Assembly (NCBI RefSeq): GCF_014196195.1
Contig: NZ_JACIDF010000001.1
Span: 620,001 to 684,000 of the forward strand
Direction: 5' to 3'
Length of the DNA stretch: 64,000 nucleotides
Source: Anoxybacteroides rupiense
GTDB lineage: Bacteria; Bacillota; Bacilli; Bacillales; Anoxybacillaceae
Part shown: piece after piece, positions 28,826 through 37,773 of the stretch
How the letters are laid out: every line of letters begins with the position of its first letter
Position numbering within the stretch: the stretch's first letter is position 1
Made by a program: the position numbers and the translations under genes
The notes under the pieces: generated by a model
Seen by the model: the letters and a program-made list of their open reading frames with translations, nothing else
Database searches by the model: none
Told to the model about the DNA's origin: nothing

Positions 28826-29214
28826 GACGAGCGATATAAACACCGCTCATGCTTCCACCTTTGTTTCCAAGTGGAATTTCACCAATTAGACGACCGAACA
28901 ACACCACTTCTAAACAGTTTCATTTGTCTGGAAGTGGCTGATTGTTCGGCGCTTAGTGACTATTAGTAAAAAATAGAGCTTTGCTTTTGAGTCAACGATC
29001 AACCCAATCTTGTCATGATGCCTATCCATAAACCGGCATAAGCAAGGCGTGGAAGTCATCGACGAAAAAACGATTGGTTTAGGTTGGAAAATATATCTGC
29101 TAGCCAAAAAACAAAAAGCCCGTTTCAGTAACCAGTCTCAGGTTGTAGACAAAGTCAATATTGACTTTGTCTACAACCATTTTCATTTCCTTCATCGATT
29201 GTGAGGGCTGCACG
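28826..29214. other. Intergenic stretch with two inverted repeats
   Basis: 390 bases between convergent genes. It holds an imperfect 56-base hairpin at 28894-28949 (CCGAACAA...TTGTTCGG outer stem, CCACTTC...GAAGTGG inner stem) and a perfect palindrome at 29141-29178. The middle part looks like decayed coding sequence that could not be assigned. Confidence 0.45.
29141..29178. terminator. Perfect 38-bp palindrome, probable bidirectional terminator
   Basis: Two 19-base arms, GGTTGTAGACAAAGTCAAT and its exact reverse complement, meet without a spacer. As RNA this gives a long hairpin on either strand; ATTTTCATTT follows on the plus strand. It ends 36 bases before the antiporter stop on the convergent strand. 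Confidence 0.6.
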
Positions 29215-30360
29215 TCAGACTGGTTGAGAAATCGAGCCGCGCTTAAAAATCATTTTTAATAGCGGAGGAGTCACTAATGTCGTTATAAGGACGACAACAA
29301 TCAGAACAGCAAATAAATCAGCCGTTAATAAATTAGATTCCAAACCGATACCAGCAATAATCAGTGCTACTTCGCCACGCGAAACCATTCCGGCTCCAAC
29401 CGCCAATGAGCTTCTCCATTCAAATCCAGCTAATTTCGCTCCAAATGCAGCACCAACTAATTTTGTCAAAATAGCTAGTACGCTTAAGCCGATAATCAAC
29501 CAAAGATGCTGGCCAACATTGGAAAACTCTACAGCAACACCAATCGAAGTAAAAAAGACTGGCACGAAAATCGAGTAGCTAATGGTTTCTACCTTATGAA
29601 AAATTTCTTCTTTATAATCGGTAAAACTGATCCCTAGTCCAGCTATATAAGCCCCGATAATCGCAGCAACTCCTGTCGCTTCTGCCAAATATGCGAACGA
29701 AAAGCAAATGATTAATCCCGCGGAAATAAGAGCTTCATCAACACGAAGCGGTGCAAAAAATCGCAATACAACCGGAACAACTTTCCATGCCAGTAAAATG
29801 GCAACCGCAAAGAAGACCACTTTCTTAACGATCACAGCACCAAGCTGGACGTCTCCCCCAGCTAGACTCATCAAAAACGCTAATGCAATAATGACAAGAA
29901 TATCATCAATGACAGCCGCTCCTAAAATGGCCGTCCCCTCTTTTGATTTTAATTGGTTCATCTCTTTTAACGCCTGCACGGAAATACTGACGCTTGTGGC
30001 TGACAACAATAGCCCTAGAAAGACCGCTTGTATTGTTGAGAGCTCAAGAGCAATTCCTGCCATATATCCCAGCAATAGCGGTACCACGATTCCAAGTACC
30101 CCAACATAGGTAGCCGCTTTTCCCGTTCGTTTAAGCTGGTCTACATCGGTCTCAAGCCCCGCAATAAACATTAACAATATAACACCAATTTGGCTGACTT
30201 CTTTTAAAATTTCTGTGTCATTGATTAATCCTAATACCGTTGGTCCAAGAATTATACCGATCAGCAATTTTCCCAGCACTGCTGGTTGGCCAAGTCGTGC
30301 GCTAATATCCCCCGCTATCTTTGATGCAAACAAAATAGCTGCCAACTGTAAAATAAACAT
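29215..30360 (-). CDS. CPA2-family cation:proton antiporter
   Basis: 381 residues with about 11-12 membrane segments. GQPAVLGKLLIGIILGP and the paired acidic residues in AAVIDDILVI (about 145-153), followed by AIIGAYIAGLGIS and MVSRGEVALIIAG, mark a Na+(K+)/H+ antiporter of the NapA/GerN/KefB group. No C-terminal TrkA-N domain is present. It exchanges cations for protons across the cytoplasmic membrane, for pH or sodium homeostasis or germination as with GerN; which applies is not shown. ATG 30360 follows AAGGGGAG. Confidence 0.85.
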   Translation of the reverse strand: MFILQLAAILFASKIAGDISARLGQPAVLGKLLIGIILGPTVLGLINDTEILKEVSQIGVILLMFIAGLETDVDQLKRTGKAATYVGVLGIVVPLLLGYMAGIALELSTIQAVFLGLLLSATSVSISVQALKEMNQLKSKEGTAILGAAVIDDILVIIALAFLMSLAGGDVQLGAVIVKKVVFFAVAILLAWKVVPVVLRFFAPLRVDEALISAGLIICFSFAYLAEATGVAAIIGAYIAGLGISFTDYKEEIFHKVETISYSIFVPVFFTSIGVAVEFSNVGQHLWLIIGLSVLAILTKLVGAAFGAKLAGFEWRSSLAVGAGMVSRGEVALIIAGIGLESNLLTADLFAVLIVVVLITTLVTPPLLKMIFKRGSISQPV

Positions 30361-31108
30361 TTTTCACTCCCCTTATTAAAACGTTCAAACAGGACTATAT
30401 ACGATTAGTGTGCGTCAAAGGTTTCAGTTTCACTAAACATCATGTCTATTCCTTTTGATTTTTCCCGGCTCACCCTATCATAAAAACATTTAGCAAACGA
30501 GGAAAACACAACTAAGCAAAGACAAAAATTAAATCAAGTCGTTTATGAGCGGACGGGTGAAGCCAATAACGGAAAAACGCAGTGCTTATCAACCGCCTGA
30601 ACGCATATCGAAATGATTGATGCACTTTTTCGTTTTTCATCACATCGCTACTTATACTCTCTCACAGTCCAATCATGGACAGCTCTGTGTACACGATAAC
30701 CCAATACGACAAGAATGATGTCACCTCATCTATAACAAGGACCTTTTTATTAAGCCTGGATTAAAAAAACATGAAGTTTAATCAGGGAGAAAACTAGAAA
30801 TGATTTGTGGAGAGGAAAATGAAATGAATAACGGTTAAGTCGGTTAGAAAAAGAAACAGCATATTTTTTATTATTTAGAAGAAAATAACAAACATGTGTA
30901 ACCGCGGTCCAAACGATGCCGCTTCCAGCCCATAAACAGGGCTGGGAAGCGATTCGTTATCGGCTGCTTGATCATCGTCGAAAACGACAAGAACGGCCAT
31001 TAAGCGATCCACTATCGATCAGATGGCTTGTCTATTAGTAACGACAGAAACTCCTTCATGACAACGGATACAGGCTAAAATATTAGAAAAAAACCGGCAT
31101 CATAAGCA
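30361..31108. other. Intergenic stretch, decayed sequence
   Basis: About 750 bases with short coding-like blocks (for example around 30920-31045, opening MPLPAHKQGWEAIRYRLLDH) interrupted by stops and lacking ribosome-binding sites. Probably a relic of lost genes; identity unknown. Confidence 0.4.
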
Positions 31109-33520
31109 TCATACGCGCCATGGCTTCATTAATTCTTGTACCTTCCCCAGTGTATCCAACAGTTGTTCGAATGGAACCGGAGCACTGAAATAATATCCCT
31201 GTATTTCCTCACAGCCTTTTTCAAGCAGAAAACGAACTTGCTCTGCTGTTTCGACCCCTTCCGCCGTGACAAATAAATTTAATTTGTGTGCAAGCAAAAT
31301 AATGGCCTCTACAATTTCCTCGCTTTTTCGCCCTTCGCTAATGCTCCGGATAAAGGAACGATCGATTTTTACAGCATCAATCGGAAACCGGTTCAAATAA
31401 TTTAATGAAGAGTAGCTCACTCCAAAATCATCAATCGCAATCGTGATACCAAGCTGTTTAAATTTCTGCAAAATCGCGATTACTTCCGAAGGCTCTTTCA
31501 TAATAGCAGTTTCCGTAATTTCAAATATAAATGAAGTCGGATTCATGTTCTCCTCTGCCAAAATCCTGCATACTACTTCTTCCAAGTCTTTATTTTGGAA
31601 CTGTCGGGCTGATAAATTGACGGCCATTTTTAAATGGGGAAATCCCGCTTTCTCCAACCGCTTTAAATCGCGGCACGCCTGGCGCAGCACCCATTTCCCA
31701 ATTTCATCGATTCTGTTTGTTTCCTCCGCAATCGGAATAAACTCCGCCGGACTGACCATTCCGAGTTGCGGGTGCTTCCAACGAATCAACGATTCGACAC
31801 TAAGAGTGCCGCTTACAACATTCACTTTCGGTTGATAATACAAAGAAAATTCCCCATTTTCGATCGCCTGCTGCAAATCATTCTCAAGGCGCACCTTTTT
31901 GGCAAAAATATCGCGCATATGAGGATCATATTCAACAATGCGATTCGTCCCATTCATTTTCGCATAATAAACAGCTTTATGAGCATTGCTAAGGAGCGTT
32001 TCAACCGATCGCTCGGCATCAGCTGCGTAGCTTACACCGATATTCGTCGTAATATTCAGCTTTTCCCCGGCAATAAAATATGGCTCCTGTAAGCAGGCGT
32101 CAAGCTTGTCAAGCAGCTGTCTCAATTCATCCTTTTGATCATAAACAAAGGCAACCACGAACTCGTCTTCACTAATTCTTGCTAAAAACGTCCGTTCAGA
32201 TTCAAATTCCTTCAAGCGATTGGCAACCTTCCGCAACAATTCATCCCCGTTTAAATATCCAAGAAAATCGTTAATGAATTTAAAGCGGTGAATATCAATC
32301 AATAAAACCGCCACATTTTTATAAGCGAGCATAAACTCCTTTAGCTTTTCACTTAAATAATTCCGATTGGCTAATCCTGTAAGTGAATCATATTGCACCA
32401 TAAATGCAATTTCTTTTTCTTTGCTTTTTTGCTCTGATAAGTCGTGGATCACAAGAAATCGCGCCTTCTTCCGATAATATGGAATCGTCATTTCGTTCAC
32501 TTTCACGACTTTTTCTTCTCCATTCAAGGAGGTCATGATCCATTCGTCTCTATCGCTATCTGCCTTTTTAAGAAAATCGTTTATTTTTTTCCCTTTTACC
32601 TCGCTGACCTGTTTGGCGTTTACCATTTTTAATCCAGCGGGATTCATATAAGTGATAATCCCGTTGACTTGAATCATGACCGTATCAGGCAGGAATTCTA
32701 CCACTTTACGATATAGCTCCTCGCTTCTCCTTAGCTGCTCCTGAACTTCGACTAAGTCCGTCACGTTCTTAATAATGGATAAACCAGCTATCACGTCGCC
32801 GTTTTTGCCAAAAAGCGGCGTAACATTTACTGATACATATACTTTCTTTCCGTTTTTATTCGCAAGCGATAATGGAAGAGAAGTTAAACTTTTCCCTGCT
32901 TGAAGCTGTCGTAAGCTTTTTTCTAGTTCCAATCGGTATTCTGGTAAAAACTGTGCAATATCTTTTTCCAGAAGCTCAGCCTGCTTCCAGCCTACTAATT
33001 GCTCCAATTCACGATTGACGCGTAAAATGCGCCCGCTTAAATCGAACATAATAAATGCATCGTGAGAATGTGTAAACAATGAATGAAAAAGCTGATAAAT
33101 TTCGTCATATTGCTCCTCTTTACGCATCAGCTCTGTGACATCCCGCGTCAATGAAAGTATATAGGACACCGCACCCGTTTCATCAACAATTGGAATCAGT
33201 GTTGATTCGGCCGTGCGTTTCTCATTCGTGACATTCATCCGATCGCGGTAAGTCACAACACCCTTTGTTTCAACTACTTTACGATATCGAGAATTTAGAT
33301 GATCAGCGACCGACTTTGGATAAATATCGTCGATGCATTTTCCCATATCTTCTTCGGCCAAACTGGCTAAATGAAGCGCTTTAGGACTTACATGAACATA
33401 GCGAAATCGAGGACCTTCTTCTACTTTCATCAGAAAGACAATATCAAACAGCTGATCCATTACAGTAAACCATAACTGTTCATCCGCTAATAGCTTTTCA
33501 ACAAATTGATTATGTTTCAT
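31109..33520 (-). CDS. PAS-PAS-PAS-GGDEF-EAL protein, probable c-di-GMP phosphodiesterase
   Basis: 803 residues: three PAS domains (~15-130, 140-260, 265-370), a GGDEF domain (~375-540) and an EAL domain (~550-795). The GGDEF signature is degraded to ISEDEF, so cyclase activity is unlikely. The EAL domain reads VESLIRWKHP but keeps the metal and catalytic residues: NLSARQF, FEITET, IDDFGVSYSSL, VKIDRSF and AEGVET, so it should hydrolyse c-di-GMP to pGpG. No membrane segment; PAS ligands unknown. The ATG at 33520, nine bases after AAAGGA, is preferred over 33529. Confidence 0.88.
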   Translation of the reverse strand: MKHNQFVEKLLADEQLWFTVMDQLFDIVFLMKVEEGPRFRYVHVSPKALHLASLAEEDMGKCIDDIYPKSVADHLNSRYRKVVETKGVVTYRDRMNVTNEKRTAESTLIPIVDETGAVSYILSLTRDVTELMRKEEQYDEIYQLFHSLFTHSHDAFIMFDLSGRILRVNRELEQLVGWKQAELLEKDIAQFLPEYRLELEKSLRQLQAGKSLTSLPLSLANKNGKKVYVSVNVTPLFGKNGDVIAGLSIIKNVTDLVEVQEQLRRSEELYRKVVEFLPDTVMIQVNGIITYMNPAGLKMVNAKQVSEVKGKKINDFLKKADSDRDEWIMTSLNGEEKVVKVNEMTIPYYRKKARFLVIHDLSEQKSKEKEIAFMVQYDSLTGLANRNYLSEKLKEFMLAYKNVAVLLIDIHRFKFINDFLGYLNGDELLRKVANRLKEFESERTFLARISEDEFVVAFVYDQKDELRQLLDKLDACLQEPYFIAGEKLNITTNIGVSYAADAERSVETLLSNAHKAVYYAKMNGTNRIVEYDPHMRDIFAKKVRLENDLQQAIENGEFSLYYQPKVNVVSGTLSVESLIRWKHPQLGMVSPAEFIPIAEETNRIDEIGKWVLRQACRDLKRLEKAGFPHLKMAVNLSARQFQNKDLEEVVCRILAEENMNPTSFIFEITETAIMKEPSEVIAILQKFKQLGITIAIDDFGVSYSSLNYLNRFPIDAVKIDRSFIRSISEGRKSEEIVEAIILLAHKLNLFVTAEGVETAEQVRFLLEKGCEEIQGYYFSAPVPFEQLLDTLGKVQELMKPWRV

Positions 33521-33607
33521 CTTCTCCATTCCTTTATGTTAATCTCACGCTGCAATCCCCTCTCATTATTATATTTCGGCAAAAAATCGCCTGTTTTAAT
33601 ATGAGCC

Positions 33608-33653
33608 AAAACAAAAACCTGATCCTCCTATGCGAGGATCAGGTTTTTGTTTT
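33608..33653. terminator. Bidirectional terminator after the YvrJ gene
   Basis: Twenty-base perfect arms, AAAACAAAAACCTGATCCTC and its reverse complement, with a six-base loop. Confidence 0.9.
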
Positions 33654-33656
33654 ACA

Positions 33657-33809
33657 TTATTCAGCACGCCAGTCAGCAGCTAGCTGTTCAGATAAACGTT
33701 GAATGGATTCAATAACACCATCCAATTTAGCCTCGATTCGATGAAGCAGATAAAGAGTGACAATGACAGGAAAGCCAACGTCGGAAATAAGGGACATATA
33801 CGCATCCAC
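33657..33809 (-). CDS. YvrJ-family small protein
   Basis: 50 residues starting at GTG 33809, six bases after TGGAGAG, with MDAYMSLISDVGFPVIVTLY as the beginning. LLHRIEAKLDGVIESIQRLS is the conserved part of the YvrJ family. One membrane segment (~6-23) followed by an amphipathic helix; function unknown. It is the third gene of the DUF1659-DUF2922-YvrJ set. Longer upstream-extended reading to 33962 has no ribosome-binding site. Confidence 0.75.
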   Translation of the reverse strand: MDAYMSLISDVGFPVIVTLYLLHRIEAKLDGVIESIQRLSEQLAADWRAE

Positions 33810-33983
33810 ATGAATCTCTCCATTTGATATGGAATCATGTTTAAATAATAGGCCGGTCGCTTTATAAGCCGGCCGGCCATTTCGCATGTTTTTCTCCTCA
33901 AATGATCTTGAGAATATTGGGTAGAGAGGCAAGTGATACTGTATGAAAGTGTTGATCAACATTGGGCGGACTTGCCTATCCGA

Positions 33984-34202
33984 TTATGGTAACGCTATCT
34001 CCTCTTCATTGCGCTGCAGCAATCTTGCACCCTTTTTCCCCACAAGGTCCCCTCCACTTGAAGTGAAAATATTGGCCGCGATAATCGTATCCATAACAGA
34101 AGATATGTGCTGCGCATTGACCGGCTCAATAGGACGATCAATCACAATCCGGAACACATTCCCTTGCTGGTTAATAAATTGTAGCTCCAACGACTTTTCC
34201 AT
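33984..34202 (-). CDS. DUF2922 small protein
   Basis: 72 residues, MEKSLELQFINQQGNVFRIV to the C-terminal LVGKKGARLLQRNEEE. The LELQF...G...I..P...V....V...M..II....F....GDLV pattern is that of DUF2922. ATG 34202 follows AAGGAGGG and overlaps the end of the DUF1659 gene by 32 bases in another frame, so the two are coupled. Function unknown; the family often accompanies DUF1659 and YvrJ. Confidence 0.75.
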   Translation of the reverse strand: MEKSLELQFINQQGNVFRIVIDRPIEPVNAQHISSVMDTIIAANIFTSSGGDLVGKKGARLLQRNEEEIALP

Positions 34203-34434
34203 CTCTCATCCCTCCTTCATTTGTAATCAAATGCAGATCGCTGCGCTCGACCTGAACAAGCGGATCGCTTTGCAAAGAAGCAAGTGCTTGAGAAACAGCA
34301 AGAAGCTGCTCTGGAGATGCTGTTACTTTTATATTGTTTAATTGTCTCCGTCTATAAATAGGTTTGCCTGCTTCATCAACACCCGCTTCAAATACTAAAC
34401 GCAGCTGCGACTGCTGAATGATGGATTGTGCCAT
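34171..34434 (-). CDS. DUF1659 small protein
   Basis: 87 residues starting MAQSIIQQSQLRLVFEAG at ATG 34434 after AAAGGAGG. GxDExGKPIYRRRQLNNIK and ASPEQLLAVSQALASLQSDP are the DUF1659 pattern; the last dozen codons run into the DUF2922 start region. Function unknown. First gene of a three-gene set on the minus strand. Confidence 0.75.
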   Translation of the reverse strand: MAQSIIQQSQLRLVFEAGVDEAGKPIYRRRQLNNIKVTASPEQLLAVSQALASLQSDPLVQVERSDLHLITNEGGMRDGKVVGATIY

Positions 34435-34898
34435 CCCCCGTTCACCTCCTTTCATCTCTACTATCGCATCAACGAGAAAAAAGGATAGGTGGAACATGCA
34501 TTTTTTGTTTTCGGCCATCTAAAAAAAGAGGCGCTTCTTTCCGAGCAGCTATAAATTCAAACCTCTACATGAATTCCACTAAATTCTTACCACAGACGTG
34601 TTTATTATCCAATAAAAACCAATTGACATTGTTTGATTCCTAGCACAATCATTCCATATTTTTAGTAAAATAATGGATCATCAATACTTGTGTTCTTACT
34701 ACGTAAAAATCCATTAGATAGATTGACATTCCGCTTATTAGTATGGGGACGCTTTGGATCATGTTGAAAAATCAAGCTGGATTTATGTAAAAAGCGAAAA
34801 TTATATGCATTTTAGTGGGGGCATATATTCGAATAAGCCTCTCCCACTTCCACTCCGTTAAGAAAGGGAAGACTCATCAATGGATGATATTAAAATAT

Positions 34899-34927
34899 TT
34901 GACAAATACAAATAGTAATTTTATGAT
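34899..34927 (+). promoter_or_regulatory. Sigma-A promoter of the nitroreductase gene
   Basis: Perfect TTGACA (34899-34904), 17-base spacer, TATGAT (34922-34927). Confidence 0.85.
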
Positions 34928-34940
34928 AGGATTGTTTATA

Positions 34941-34962
34941 TTACTTACCAAAAGTTAGTTAA
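34941..34962. promoter_or_regulatory. Inverted repeat at the nitroreductase transcription start
   Basis: TTACTTAC-CAAAA-GTTAGTTAA, an 8-5-8 imperfect inverted repeat just after the expected start site. It resembles operators of MarR/HxlR-type redox or quinone regulators such as YodB, which controls a nitroreductase in B. subtilis; the match is by shape and context only. Confidence 0.5.
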
Positions 34963-35000
34963 TTTCTTTTTTTAACAATCAGATGTAGGAGGGTATACCA

Positions 35001-35636
35001 ATGGCAACGCAAACATCAACAACGAAAGATTTTTTGACCGTAATAAATGAGCGTCAGTCCGTCCGCAAATATGATCCAAGCTTCCCTATCAGCAAAGAGG
35101 AACTAAAAGAAATTCTTGAACTAACAGGTAAAGCACCATCCGCGTGGAATTTACAACAATGGCATTTTTTAGTCTTTCATGGTGAAGAGGCTCAGAAACG
35201 CCTTCTGCCTATCGCTTATAATCAGCAACAAATTGTCGATGCTTCTGCCGTTATTGCTGTACTTGGGGATCTTGAAGCCAATCGCAATACTGACAGCGTA
35301 TACGATCCATTAGTCGAAGCTGGACATATGACGAAGGAAATCAAAGAAACGCTAGCAAAACAGATTGCTGGTGCTTATGAAAATAAACAATATGCACGGG
35401 ATGCTGCTTTCACAAATGCTTCGCTTGCGGCTATGCAGCTTATGCTTGTTGCGACTGCAAAAGGATGGAGCACTTGTCCAATTGGCGGCTTTGATGCTGA
35501 AAAATTCATGAAGGAATTTCAAGTTCCCGAGCGCTATATTCCAGTAATGCTGGTTACGATTGGAAAAAGCACAGCCCCAGCTCACCGCTCCACTCGTCTT
35601 CCAGTTGATGTAACAACAACTTGGATTGAAAAATAA
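35001..35636 (+). CDS. Nitroreductase-family NAD(P)H:FMN oxidoreductase
   Basis: 211 residues. NERQSVRKYDPSFPI at the N-terminus (FMN-phosphate-binding Arg-x-SxR), GKAPSAWNLQQWHFLVF, AAMQLMLVATAKGWSTCPIG and the C-terminal GKSTAPAHRSTRLP are typical of the YodC/MhqN-type nitroreductases. The enzyme probably reduces quinones or nitro compounds with flavin. ATG 35001 follows AGGAGGG. Strong promoter with an operator-like repeat suggests induction by electrophiles, which is inference. Confidence 0.85.
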   Translation: MATQTSTTKDFLTVINERQSVRKYDPSFPISKEELKEILELTGKAPSAWNLQQWHFLVFHGEEAQKRLLPIAYNQQQIVDASAVIAVLGDLEANRNTDSVYDPLVEAGHMTKEIKETLAKQIAGAYENKQYARDAAFTNASLAAMQLMLVATAKGWSTCPIGGFDAEKFMKEFQVPERYIPVMLVTIGKSTAPAHRSTRLPVDVTTTWIEK

Positions 35637-35788
35637 AACAGCAGCTGGGTTAGAACCTTTCATTTGATAAATATTGTTTAAAGATCAAAAAATGGCCTCT
35701 GAAAAAGATTAAACAAACTTTCTTAACTCAGACTGTTTTCAACGGAGCAAGGTCCGTAACGAAGAATGGGAGCATCTACCCACAATCT

Positions 35789-35822
35789 AAGAGGCTGATC
35801 GTTAACGATCAGCCTCTTTTTT
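35789..35822 (+). terminator. Terminator between nitroreductase and PAS kinase genes
   Basis: AAGAGGCTGATCGTT and its exact reverse complement form a perfect 30-base palindrome, followed on the plus strand by TTTTTT. It overlaps the stop codon of the minus-strand kinase gene. Confidence 0.8.
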
Positions 35823-37079
35823 CTCTTGGTATAAGGGCAACAGCAAATGGACCGTCGTTCCTTTTCCAAGTTCGCTCTCGATTCGCAGCGTTCCTTTGTG
35901 CTCTTGAACGATTTTCATGCTTGTTGTCAAGCCAAGTCCCATTCCTTTTTCCTTTAATGTAAAAAATGGTTCGCCGATTTTTTTCAGACGATCTTTCGCA
36001 ATGCCCACACCCGTATCAGCAATGGTGACGTGTACATTCTCGCCTTCTTCCTGTATATGCAAACGCAGCCTTCCTCCTTGAGGCATTGCTTCAATTGCAT
36101 TTTTCACAATATTAATTAAAACTTGAATCATTTGGTTTTTATCACCGTGAATTTGTGCATGCGGTGCTGTATTTTCGATGGAAATATCCACATTGTTTAA
36201 CACCGCTTCATGGCTAATTAAATGAATAACGTAACCGGTCGCGTCGCTCAGCAAAAAGGGCTTATAGCAGTGGCTTTGCGGCTTTGCAAGCACAAGCAAC
36301 TCGCTTACAATTTGATCGATTCTCTCAAGTTCATTAAGTACAATTTCTATATACCATTCATTCGTTTTCTTCGCCTCTTTCATCATCTGCATAAACCCTT
36401 TGATAGAAGTGAGCGGATTGCGAATTTCATGGGCGATTCCCGCCGCCAATTCGCCAACAACCGATAGCTTTTCTTTTTTCAGCAATAACGTTTCTGCTAA
36501 TTTTTGCTGTGTAATATCACGCCCGATCGTCAGTAACCCTTTCCGTTCTCCATTTTCGTGAAAGAGCGGCACTTTAATGACATCAAAAGTCTTAAATTCC
36601 CCATTTGTGGTCATGAACGACTCTTCCGTCCTCGTCATCATTCCCTTTTTCCATGTTTCTTCATCCGTCTGCGCACAATATCGAAACGTTTCTTTAAAAA
36701 ATGGCACCATTTCGCCAAGATCAAGATCTGTTTTTCCTATATAATCCACATTTTCTAAATTATATAATTTTCTTCCAAAATCATTCACACGCAGCCAGCG
36801 GCCCTTACTGTCTTTAAAGCAAACAAAGTCAGGCATCGAATTAATCAATGTCGACAATTGCTGCTCTTCTTCTACTGTTTTCTTCAATTGTTCGGCCTTT
36901 TTAATCATTTGATGAAGAAATACGGCAGATAAAACGACGAAAAGCCCGCCTTTTCCAATATTCACGATCATTTGCATGGAGTGATCGAAACGAAGAAGCT
37001 GCATGAACAAGTCCGTTACAATAATCCAAACGATACTAAATATTAAATAAATAACCACGGCTTTTTGCTTTGTAAACAC
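35802..37079 (-). CDS. PAS-containing sensor histidine kinase, sporulation-kinase type
   Basis: 425 residues. Two membrane segments (~8-30 and ~38-58), one PAS domain (~75-195; INSMPDFVCFKDSKGRWLRV), HisKA (~205-270) with phospho-acceptor in GIAHEIRNPLTSIKGFMQMM, and HATPase with NIVKNAIEAMPQGG, DTGVGI and KGMGLGLTTS. The HisKA sequence is of the KinA-KinE group that phosphorylates Spo0F; no response-regulator gene is nearby. Which signal it senses is unknown. The ORF's stop lies within the terminator palindrome. Confidence 0.82.
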   Translation of the reverse strand: MFTKQKAVVIYLIFSIVWIIVTDLFMQLLRFDHSMQMIVNIGKGGLFVVLSAVFLHQMIKKAEQLKKTVEEEQQLSTLINSMPDFVCFKDSKGRWLRVNDFGRKLYNLENVDYIGKTDLDLGEMVPFFKETFRYCAQTDEETWKKGMMTRTEESFMTTNGEFKTFDVIKVPLFHENGERKGLLTIGRDITQQKLAETLLLKKEKLSVVGELAAGIAHEIRNPLTSIKGFMQMMKEAKKTNEWYIEIVLNELERIDQIVSELLVLAKPQSHCYKPFLLSDATGYVIHLISHEAVLNNVDISIENTAPHAQIHGDKNQMIQVLINIVKNAIEAMPQGGRLRLHIQEEGENVHVTIADTGVGIAKDRLKKIGEPFFTLKEKGMGLGLTTSMKIVQEHKGTLRIESELGKGTTVHLLLPLYQEKKEADR

Positions 37080-37175
37080 TTTTGCATCGAACCCCTAACT
37101 TATAATCATAACGTAAAAGCGGCGAAGCTATGAAGCTCCACCGCCCTGTCTGGTTCTGCGGTACAACTGTATTAT

Positions 37176-37421
37176 TTACATTTCACGGACCCAATATAAA
37201 AGCTTGTCCACTAATGGTTCTGCTTGTGCTCCCTCCACTTTCTTCGAAAGCGATGAAAGCAGTTTACTTCGCAACAATTCTGTTTCCTCTTCATAGCGAA
37301 TCAAAAACGACCATTCCATATGAGGAATCGCAACAACAATGTGCTCTTCTTTTTTATTTTCATAAATGTAAACATTGGTCGTTTCCCGTTCATTTAGTAT
37401 ATTGGCCTTCCTTATTTTCAC
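37176..37421 (-). CDS. YueH-like small protein
   Basis: 81 residues: MKIRKANILNERETTNVYIY, then ENKKEEHIVVAIPHMEWSF and a C-terminal LVDKLLYWVREM. The pattern resembles the YueH-like family of Bacillales. No motif of known function; probably cytosolic. The assignment rests on overall likeness and could be wrong at family level. Confidence 0.55.
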   Translation of the reverse strand: MKIRKANILNERETTNVYIYENKKEEHIVVAIPHMEWSFLIRYEEETELLRSKLLSSLSKKVEGAQAEPLVDKLLYWVREM

Positions 37422-37588
37422 GCTGCCACCTCTTCAACAGCTGTTGATGATATTTTTATTTTATCAAAATGTTTCCAAACGTTCAAATATAAAATTGCCG
37501 AACACGAAATATATAGAATTTTCAGAAATAGTTGACTAATACTATTAAAAATGTGAAAATAGAAAAAAGCAATAAGGAAGTGATCTGA

Positions 37589-37729
37589 ATGGCAATTAGT
37601 AAAATTATCAAAAATGCACTTATGTCTTATATTACGGTGCTATTTATTCTCGCCTTGCTTCCTGCTTATTTAGTAACAAACGATATTAGCTTAATCAGTG
37701 GAATCATCGAATCCATGAACACACGATAA
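37589..37729 (+). CDS. Small single-pass membrane protein
   Basis: 46 residues starting MAISKIIKNALMSYITVLFI with one hydrophobic segment (~12-32, continuing LALLPAYLV) and a short tail ISLISGIIESMNTR. ATG 37589 follows AAGGAAGTGAT, and a terminator directly follows the stop at 37729. Too short for most gene callers. Function unknown. Confidence 0.6.
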   Translation: MAISKIIKNALMSYITVLFILALLPAYLVTNDISLISGIIESMNTR

Positions 37730-37735
37730 ATAGTT

Positions 37736-37770
37736 AAAAGACCGCCACAATTGTGCAGCGGTCTTTTTTT
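37736..37770. terminator. Terminator after the small membrane protein gene
   Basis: AAAAGACCGC / GCGGTCTTTT stem with a T-run; also usable by the convergent coat-like gene. Confidence 0.85.
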
Positions 37771-37773
37771 GCT

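Larger units (their letters stand above)
34435..35000. other. Intergenic stretch, promoter region of the nitroreductase gene
   Basis: About 565 AT-rich bases between divergent genes. No gene was found. It ends with the promoter and operator-like element of the nitroreductase gene (34899-34962). Confidence 0.5.
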
